Of a stretch of 10,637 nt of DNA, positions 6,614-10,637 are shown in pieces. Every line of letters starts with the position of its first letter. Positions within the stretch are counted from its first letter, which is position 1. This DNA comes from Cyanobacteria bacterium HKST-UBA02 (GTDB taxonomy: Bacteria > Cyanobacteriota > Vampirovibrionia > Obscuribacterales > Obscuribacteraceae), in contig JAGQHH010000567.1 in assembly GCA_020431945.1 (NCBI GenBank), positions 1 through 10,637 on the forward strand, read 5' to 3'. The translations under genes were made by a program, and so were the position numbers. Under the pieces are notes generated by a model. It ran no database searches, was not told where the DNA came from, and saw only the letters and a program-made list of their open reading frames with translations.

Positions 6614-7753
6614 TTAGCCGAGCTTGATAGGCTTGAAGATATCGTTGAACAAGCCGTAAAGCGCCAGTCCAACGAACAAGATGAAGAACACCTTTGTGAG
6701 CTTCATCTGGATGCCGACCCCAACGGGCTTGCCGAAAATGCCCTCAATCGAGAAGAACAACACGTGGCCGCCGTCCAGGGGCGGGAAAGGCAGGATGTTC
6801 ATGACTGCCAGATTGAGCGAGATAATCGCAAGAAGCCATATGAACGTGAACGCGTCCCGGTCGTATGCCTGCTGTCCGATCGAGACGATGCCGACGATGC
6901 CGTGCACGTCTGTCGCGCCATCCGGAAGATTGGGCGGCGGTTCCACTTGACCGAGCATCATGCCGATTCCCTTGAAGACCCCATTAATGGTGCTCAAAGA
7001 AGTAGCGACGCTCTCACCGAGCGCCTTGGGCGCGCTGAGTAGCGTATGTCTGGCGACCATCTCAGGAGTGACGCTGTCGACACCTATCTGCCCGAACTCG
7101 TTTGGAGTGACGTTGACTGTGACATACTCGCCCTGCCTGCTTATGACTATCTCGACGGGTTTTCCCGTGTAAGCGCGGAGCGCCGTTAACAGATCTTCGG
7201 GCGTCTTGATTGCCTGTCCGCCGACCGACACGAATTTGTCGCCCGCCTTCAGACCTGCGTCGGCAGCAATTTCCATCTCGGCGCTCAGGCTGGCTACTGA
7301 AGTGGAAGTCACTTCGTAGGATGGCTTGCCGACAAAGGTCAGGAGCGAAGCGAATGCAAGGATCGCGAAGACGACGTTCATCACAGGACCCGCCACAGCC
7401 ACCAAGATGCGCTTCCAGACGGAAAATACCGTGATATTGCTCGTGTCATCGCCGGACCGTTTGGCGATTTCGAGCATCGTGCTCTCATCCTGCAATTCGG
7501 GAATCGATACGTAACCGCCGAGCGGAATCGGGCTAAGGCGAAACTCGGTCTGCCAGAATGTGCCAAGCACCAGCGAGTGCTCACGCTTGCCAAAACCAAT
7601 TGAGAAAACCGGTGTCTTGAATCCAAGCATGCGCGCGACCAGCCAGTGGCCGAGCTCATGAATGAAGATAAGAAAAGCGATGCCGGCTACCATGGCCAGG
7701 ATGCCCGGCTGGGCGCCCGAAGCCATTGCCGAAATCGAGTTGATAAGATTCAT
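6614..7753 (-). CDS. rseP: RseP-type site-2 zinc metalloprotease (M50) with one PDZ domain
   Basis: An intramembrane protease that cuts transmembrane segments of anti-sigma factors or leftover signal peptides after a first periplasmic cut. The zinc motif HELGH is at residues 32-36 in the first helix. The second metal-binding motif, NILPFPPLDGGH (319-330, Asp327), lies in a C-terminal helix. Between them are the family block ARMLGFKTPVFSIGFGKR (40-57), SPIPLGGYV (74-82) and one PDZ domain at about 145-215 (AGLKAGDKFVSVGG). Length is 379, matching single-PDZ enzymes of cyanobacteria and Gram-positives rather than the two-PDZ E. coli RseP of about 450. The ATG at 7753 follows AGAAAGGAG with six bases between. 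A 10-bp stem-loop ends one base before that site. S41 peptidases and a rhomboid in the same block fit a joint role in envelope proteolysis. Confidence 0.95.
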   Translation of the reverse strand: MNLINSISAMASGAQPGILAMVAGIAFLIFIHELGHWLVARMLGFKTPVFSIGFGKREHSLVLGTFWQTEFRLSPIPLGGYVSIPELQDESTMLEIAKRSGDDTSNITVFSVWKRILVAVAGPVMNVVFAILAFASLLTFVGKPSYEVTSTSVASLSAEMEIAADAGLKAGDKFVSVGGQAIKTPEDLLTALRAYTGKPVEIVISRQGEYVTVNVTPNEFGQIGVDSVTPEMVARHTLLSAPKALGESVATSLSTINGVFKGIGMMLGQVEPPPNLPDGATDVHGIVGIVSIGQQAYDRDAFTFIWLLAIISLNLAVMNILPFPPLDGGHVLFFSIEGIFGKPVGVGIQMKLTKVFFILFVGLALYGLFNDIFKPIKLG

Positions 7754-7769
7754 TTGCGGCTCCTTTCTG

Positions 7770-7793
7770 GCCCAAGTTACAGATAACTTGGGC
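7770..7793 (-). promoter_or_regulatory. Perfect stem-loop just upstream of the rseP ribosome-binding site
   Basis: GCCCAAGTTA (7770-7779) and TAACTTGGGC (7784-7793) form a 10-bp perfect stem with a 4-base loop. On the minus strand the 3' arm ends one base before AGAAAGGAG of rseP. No T-run follows, so it is not an intrinsic terminator. It could tune initiation, mark an mRNA processing site, or be a dimeric operator on DNA. Confidence 0.6.
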
Positions 7794-7866
7794 TACACTG
7801 AAGGTCCAACGACCTGCCTGGCACCTGCCTTTGACTCCAGGCTCCGGCCGCCGTAAGTGCGAATCT

Positions 7867-7944
7867 TTAACGGTGCAGGCGATCCATCGGAATGCAAATG
7901 GCAATGAGAATGACCGCTAAGACGATGAAATAGAGCGTATCCAT
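7867..7944 (-). CDS. 25-residue single-pass membrane miniprotein
   Basis: A very short gene: ATG at 7944, TAA at 7867-7869, 25 codons. The product begins MDTLYFIVLAVILIAICI and ends in the charged tail PMDRLHR, so it is one hydrophobic helix with a basic C-terminal tail that should face the cytoplasm. CAGAAAGGA lies nine bases upstream, the same extended ribosome-binding site used by its larger neighbours. It occupies the otherwise empty gap between the repeat protein and rseP. The size and shape resemble tiny regulatory membrane subunits (KdpF, CydX type), but no partner transporter is present in the window. It may modulate the adjacent RseP or TerC; that is inference. Shortness makes chance occurrence possible, but a hydrophobic helix plus a proper ribosome-binding site is unlikely by accident. 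Confidence 0.55.
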   Translation of the reverse strand: MDTLYFIVLAVILIAICIPMDRLHR

Positions 7945-7995
7945 TGGTTCTAATCCTTTCTGGCAGCAGATCAGCCGTTTATTGGAGCAATCCAG

Positions 7996-8025
7996 TGGGC
8001 GCACGCCTGGCACGGCGTGCGCCCA
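7996..8025 (-). terminator. Strong 12-bp hairpin after the repeat-protein gene
   Basis: TGGGCGCACGCC (7996-8007) and GGCGTGCGCCCA (8014-8025) form a perfect 12-bp, GC-rich stem with a 6-base loop, 27 bases beyond the repeat-protein stop. No T-run follows on the minus strand. It may be an mRNA 3'-end stabiliser or processing barrier between the repeat-protein gene and the miniprotein/rseP genes rather than an intrinsic terminator. Confidence 0.5.
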
Positions 8026-8052
8026 TGGTGTTTGTAATGTAATGACAGCTCG

Positions 8053-8778
8053 TTAAAATGGCTGAGCGTCTGAAGGGATGACCTGGGAACCGGCTTCCGC
8101 TTCCACCGCGGATCCGGGCTCGGCATAAACCGTCGAGCCGGATTTTGCCTTCACAGTGCCACCATACATTGCTCTTATCGTGGAGCCCTTTTCCGCAATC
8201 ACTTCACTTTCGGCATCTGCGATCACGTATGAACCCCACTTTGCCGTTATCTTCGAATCCTTGAGCCCCTGAACAGTTGATCCGGCATGGGCAATCACAG
8301 TAGAGCCTTTACCGGCGAACACCACCGACCCAAGCATGGCATGAACGGTCGAGCCATCCAGGGCACCAGTTTCGGATTCCTTTCCGGCATAAACCACTGC
8401 CCCTCTCTGGCCTACGATCTTCACGCCAAAACCAAACAAACGACCATTGCGCACCACGACGCCGGGACTCTGGTGGCTCGAGGTCATGGTTGATTTGATG
8501 ATCTCTTCGGTCAGGGCTGTCTGATTGTTTTCTGTTGATTGACCAGCTTCCCTGAGATCAATTTCGATTCCGTCTTTGGCGAAATGGACACCATCGGGAG
8601 TAATGACATTTACTCCGAAAGCCGTCACGGTATTGCCGTCAACGTATACCGAAGGCTCATGCTCCACCGGCGGCATCGTATCGTGCAGGCTGTTCTGAGC
8701 CATAGCGGTACTCGAGATCGAAATCATCAAGCACACTGACAAGGCAAACACTCTTGTAATTTTCGTGGAAGTAGACAT
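8053..8778 (-). CDS. Secreted octapeptide-repeat protein, predicted beta-solenoid
   Basis: A 241-residue exported protein. Residues 1-28 are a signal peptide ending in the classical STAMA-Q cleavage site. Residues 40-130 hold loosely repetitive Gly/Val strands (YVDGNTVTAFGVNVITPDGV, GRLFGFGVKIVGQRGAVVY). From 142 to 237 there are twelve uninterrupted 8-residue units of consensus G-S-x-V-x-A-x-x, for example GSTVIAHA, GSTVYAEP, GSAVEAEA. The exact period and buried Val/Ala positions predict a narrow right- or left-handed solenoid, as in bactofilin-like or adhesin repeats. No enzyme motif, cysteine pair or cell-wall anchor is seen. The ATG at 8778 follows AGAAAGGAC by a normal spacing, and a 12-bp hairpin abuts that site. 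It sits 96 nt after the S41 peptidase gene, so it may be a substrate or cargo of that protease. Function is unknown. Confidence 0.8.
   Translation of the reverse strand: MSTSTKITRVFALSVCLMISISSTAMAQNSLHDTMPPVEHEPSVYVDGNTVTAFGVNVITPDGVHFAKDGIEIDLREAGQSTENNQTALTEEIIKSTMTSSHQSPGVVVRNGRLFGFGVKIVGQRGAVVYAGKESETGALDGSTVHAMLGSVVFAGKGSTVIAHAGSTVQGLKDSKITAKWGSYVIADAESEVIAEKGSTIRAMYGGTVKAKSGSTVYAEPGSAVEAEAGSQVIPSDAQPF
8068..8355 (-). repeat. Twelve tandem 24-bp units coding G-S-x-V-x-A-x-x
   Basis: Residues 142-237 of the secreted repeat protein divide without a remainder into twelve octapeptides. Gly is replaced only by Asp or Glu (DSKITAKW, ESEVIAEK), Ser by Gly once (GGTVKAKS), and position 4 is Val or Ile throughout. 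The DNA units are diverged while the protein pattern is kept, which points to selection on structure rather than recent slippage. Confidence 0.85.
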
Positions 8779-8791
8779 GACTGTCCTTTCT

Positions 8792-8821
8792 TTGAAGGTG
8801 GGAGCAAAATCCCACCTTCAA
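8792..8821 (-). promoter_or_regulatory. 12-bp stem-loop between the S41 peptidase and repeat-protein genes
   Basis: TTGAAGGTGGGA (8792-8803) pairs with TCCCACCTTCAA (8810-8821) around a 6-base loop. On the minus strand the 3' arm runs straight into AGAAAGGA, the ribosome-binding site of the repeat-protein gene. The 5' arm begins one base after the 57-bp element at 8823-8879. It is not followed by a T-run. Confidence 0.6.
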
Positions 8822-8822
8822 T

Positions 8823-8879
8823 GGCATAACCATTAAATGGAAGGCAAGATGAACTCCATCCTTCGAGTCAAGGGTTATT
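8823..8879 (-). repeat. 57-bp element, copy A, starting at the S41 stop codon
   Basis: This copy matches 10299-10355 at 52 of 57 positions with no gaps, and all five differences are transitions. Read on the minus strand it begins AATAACC, which includes the TAA stop of the complete S41 gene, and ends GGTTATGCC. The ends AUAACC/GGUUAU can pair, and inside is a hairpin AGGAUG-GAGUU-CAUCUU. It is directly followed by the stem-loop at 8792-8821. Confidence 0.8.
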
Positions 8880-10224
8880 TGTTATTGTTTTTGTTCGACA
8901 GGAACTCAATCGCTTTCAAGAGTTGAACATCTTTGACTTCACCTCTTGGATGATCGGATTCCATATCCGGGTTGATTCCTTTGCGAGCGAGATTGTAGCC
9001 GGAAGGCGTCAGATACTCCAGACCGGTAATCGTTACGACGCCACCGGTCGGACCGGTGCTGGTCGCATAACCGACACCTTTTCCATAGGTGGTCTTGCCG
9101 ATAATCGTTGCCCGCTTGTTGTCTTTGAGCGCTCCTGTGACAATCTCGGCAGCAGAAGCGGTGTTTTCATCTGTGAGAACTACCATGGGAGCTTCGAGCA
9201 ATGAATTGATGAAGTCGTTGCTACCGTCCACGGCATCATTCATTGAAAATGCCAGGGGCGGCACCACTTCATAAGTCTGCTTCGAATACACTCTGCCGCT
9301 GCGTGTCTTGCTGGTGACGATCACGCCATCTTTTAAAAAGATGGATGCCACAACCAGGGACTCGGTGATCTCACCGCCGGGATTGCCGCGAAGATCGAGG
9401 ATTACCCCTTTTACGGGAGCACCCTGCATCTTTTCACCAACTCCTTTAATGGCATTGAGAAATTCAGCGGTTCTCCGCCTGTTTTCGAAATCCGGCAACC
9501 TCAAATAGAGAAGGTTGTTGTCGGTAACCTGGGCGACCACTCCCTGGTCGGCAGTAAAAGCAACAGCCAGTTTTGCTGTTCTCTTCTGCCCGTTTTTAAT
9601 CGCATAGGTGATATCTACTGTTGTGTCGACTTCTCCTTTCAATAGTTCGTTTGCCTCTTTGACGGACTTGCCTGCAAGCACTGTAGCGCCCACGGCGATT
9701 ATGTTGTCCCCTCGCCGCAATTCGGAGTTATGGGCGGCAGAACCCCACTCGATGTAATCGATGTAGAAGGCTCCGTTCTCATCCTTTTTGACCTGAATAC
9801 CCAGCCCTAGTAGTCCGGCTCTCTGCTCCTGGCTGACTTGAATTCTCTCCAGCCTGGTCACATATCTGGTCCATTGATCACCGAGACTTTCAACCATCTG
9901 CTGGATGGCAAGATCAAGATCGTCGGCCGAATTGATTTTGCCGTCGAACTTATGCTCCCACTCAGCCCAGTTGGCAAGTTTTTCCGGCTGGTAATACATG
10001 TTGCCTATCATTGCCCAGATACTCCGGTAGATCGACTCGTACTGGCTTCTGGTATCATTGTTGCCGAAGGCGTTGAAGCCCCTTTGCGAAGGATCGACAG
10101 GCATCGGAGAAACATATTGATCGCGATCTGTCGGAGAAAAGTAAGGATCTGTTGTTTGTGCTTGGCTGTATGTGGCCAGAGCAAGCACGGAAAGCAAGCT
10201 GATTATGCTTAGAAGCATTTTCAT
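8875..10224 (-). CDS. ctpA: S41 C-terminal processing peptidase with PDZ domain (CtpA-like)
   Basis: An exported serine protease that trims or degrades envelope proteins. Residues 1-23 are a signal peptide (MKMLLSIISLLSVLALATYSQAQ). A helical N-terminal region spans about 55-125. A PDZ domain is at about 132-215 (GLLGLGIQVKKDENGAFYI, LRRGDNIIAVG). The catalytic core contains LRLPDF (241-246), ILDLRGNPGG (275-284) and the Ser-Lys dyad in TASAAEIVTGALKDNKR and TTYGKG: Ser357 and Lys382, exactly 25 residues apart as in plant D1 protease and Tsp. Length of 449 is normal for CtpA. The ATG at 10224 follows AAAGGG by eight bases. A second S41 gene lies upstream, so this is a tandem pair. Downstream, the secreted repeat protein and an RseP-type protease follow. 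Substrate is unknown. The family and active site are certain. Confidence 0.95.
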   Translation of the reverse strand: MKMLLSIISLLSVLALATYSQAQTTDPYFSPTDRDQYVSPMPVDPSQRGFNAFGNNDTRSQYESIYRSIWAMIGNMYYQPEKLANWAEWEHKFDGKINSADDLDLAIQQMVESLGDQWTRYVTRLERIQVSQEQRAGLLGLGIQVKKDENGAFYIDYIEWGSAAHNSELRRGDNIIAVGATVLAGKSVKEANELLKGEVDTTVDITYAIKNGQKRTAKLAVAFTADQGVVAQVTDNNLLYLRLPDFENRRRTAEFLNAIKGVGEKMQGAPVKGVILDLRGNPGGEITESLVVASIFLKDGVIVTSKTRSGRVYSKQTYEVVPPLAFSMNDAVDGSNDFINSLLEAPMVVLTDENTASAAEIVTGALKDNKRATIIGKTTYGKGVGYATSTGPTGGVVTITGLEYLTPSGYNLARKGINPDMESDHPRGEVKDVQLLKAIEFLSNKNNNK

Positions 10225-10274
10225 AGCTTAAGCCCTTTCGTAAGTAGAGTTTGTGATTGATTGGCTTCCGGAAA

Positions 10275-10300
10275 CCCGCAGCCGAAAAGGCGGCTGCGGG
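10275..10300 (-). terminator. 10-bp GC-rich hairpin between the two S41 genes
   Basis: CCCGCAGCCG (10275-10284) pairs with CGGCTGCGGG (10291-10300) around a 6-base loop. On the minus strand it is followed by TTTCCGG, a weak T-run at best. It occupies the same relative position as the hairpin at 8792-8821, right after a 57-bp element, but its sequence is unrelated. It could be a weak terminator or an mRNA-stabilising stem. Confidence 0.5.
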
Positions 10301-10355
10301 CATAACCATCAAATGGAAGGTAGGATGAGCTCCATCCTTCGAGTCGAGGGTTATT
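10299..10355 (-). repeat. 57-bp element, copy B, starting at the stop of the upstream S41 gene
   Basis: The partner of 8823-8879. It again begins at the TAA stop codon and ends by touching a hairpin. Its inner stem reads AGGAUG-GAGCU-CAUCCU: the G-U pair of copy A is a G-C pair here, so the change keeps the pairing. The coding sequences just before the two copies (ending NKNNNK and LKKRSE) are not alike. Confidence 0.8.
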
Positions 10356-10637
10356 CGGAACGTTTTTTCAAGGTTTTCTGCGATTCTTCGAACGCTTCTC
10401 TGTGCTTGAGTTCGTTTTCATGAAGCCGCGTGTCTTTTTCCAGCTTTTGTTCAGCCAGGGAAATCGCCAAGTTCTTGGCGAATTCGAGTTGATTGGAGCC
10501 ATCATCGACGGCTTCAATCTTGTGGTCCGGCGCCACGCCGGCCCAGTCCATCTTCACGCCTTTGGGTCGAAACTCGAAAGTCGTCACATGAAGAGTTCGA
10601 TTGAAGGGCAGCGAGATTACAGATTGCCCGACACCTT
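10351..10637 (-). CDS. S41-family peptidase, C-terminal part only (cut by window edge)
   Basis: The frame is open to the right edge of the window, so the GTG at 10587 is not a true start; about 95 codons are visible. The visible protein begins (K)GVGQSVISLPFNRTL, matching the segment after the catalytic lysine in S41 peptidases (compare GKGVGYATSTG in the neighbour); the split codon at the edge ends in AA, as lysine AAA would. Then come TTFEFRPKG and GVAPDHKIEA, the usual S41 strand and 'GI.PD' block. The last 45 residues are a charged helix (EFAKNLAISLAEQKLEKD to the end), longer than in the neighbour. It is a diverged paralogue, 126 nt upstream of the complete S41 gene. Whether the serine and PDZ domain are intact lies outside the window. 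Confidence 0.85.
   Translation of the reverse strand, partial: GVGQSVISLPFNRTLHVTTFEFRPKGVKMDWAGVAPDHKIEAVDDGSNQLEFAKNLAISLAEQKLEKDTRLHENELKHREAFEESQKTLKKRSE

Noticed and set aside
6605..7042. 145-codon plus-strand frame opposite rseP
   Set aside because: Highly charged translation with no domain, antisense to a certain RseP gene.
7656..7904. 82-codon minus-strand frame overlapping the rseP start and the miniprotein
   Set aside because: No ribosome-binding site, low-complexity translation, and it overlaps better-supported genes in other frames.

Overview
All well-supported genes in this window lie on the minus strand and read as one co-oriented block. From 5' to 3' (right to left) they are: the C-terminal end of an S41 peptidase cut by the window edge, a complete S41 peptidase with a PDZ domain, a secreted octapeptide-repeat protein, a 25-residue membrane miniprotein, an RseP-type M50 site-2 protease, a TerC-family membrane protein, an unknown 195-residue protein, a FolD homologue with altered active-site residues, a rhomboid protease, a citrate synthase with an N-terminal membrane anchor, and a His-rich exported protein that looks like an outer-membrane barrel. 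Gaps shrink from about 70-125 nt in the upstream half to 18 nt, a TAATG overlap and 1 nt in the downstream half. The last genes therefore look like a tight operon. Whether the whole block is one transcript cannot be told from sequence.

Organism: the exported barrel-like protein and the RseP-type protease suggest a diderm bacterium. Nearly every gene has an extended Shine-Dalgarno of the form AGAAAGGA(G), which implies a 16S 3' tail ending in CCUCCUUUCU, as in cyanobacteria and Firmicutes, rather than the E. coli tail. Base composition is moderate. A relative of the Cyanobacteria/Melainabacteria (for example an Obscuribacter-like lineage) is one possible host. This is a guess.

Region by region: 1-546 has no convincing gene but holds two long inverted repeats. 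547-5786 holds the compact downstream genes (barrel protein, citrate synthase, rhomboid, FolD-like, unknown). 5833-7944 holds TerC, RseP and the miniprotein. 8053-10637 holds the repeat protein and two S41 peptidase genes. Each S41 stop codon begins a near-identical 57-bp element, followed by a strong hairpin of unrelated sequence.

A common theme is envelope proteolysis: two S41 enzymes act in the periplasm or at the membrane surface, and an S2P and a rhomboid act inside the membrane. They sit with a cation-exporter-like TerC and two exported proteins. The most intriguing pairing is a rhomboid protease translationally coupled to a membrane-anchored citrate synthase, whose single membrane segment has the orientation and residues expected of a rhomboid substrate. 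Other unusual points are the FolD homologue lacking the catalytic lysine, the conserved 57-bp elements downstream of the S41 genes, and stem-loops that abut the ribosome-binding sites of three genes.
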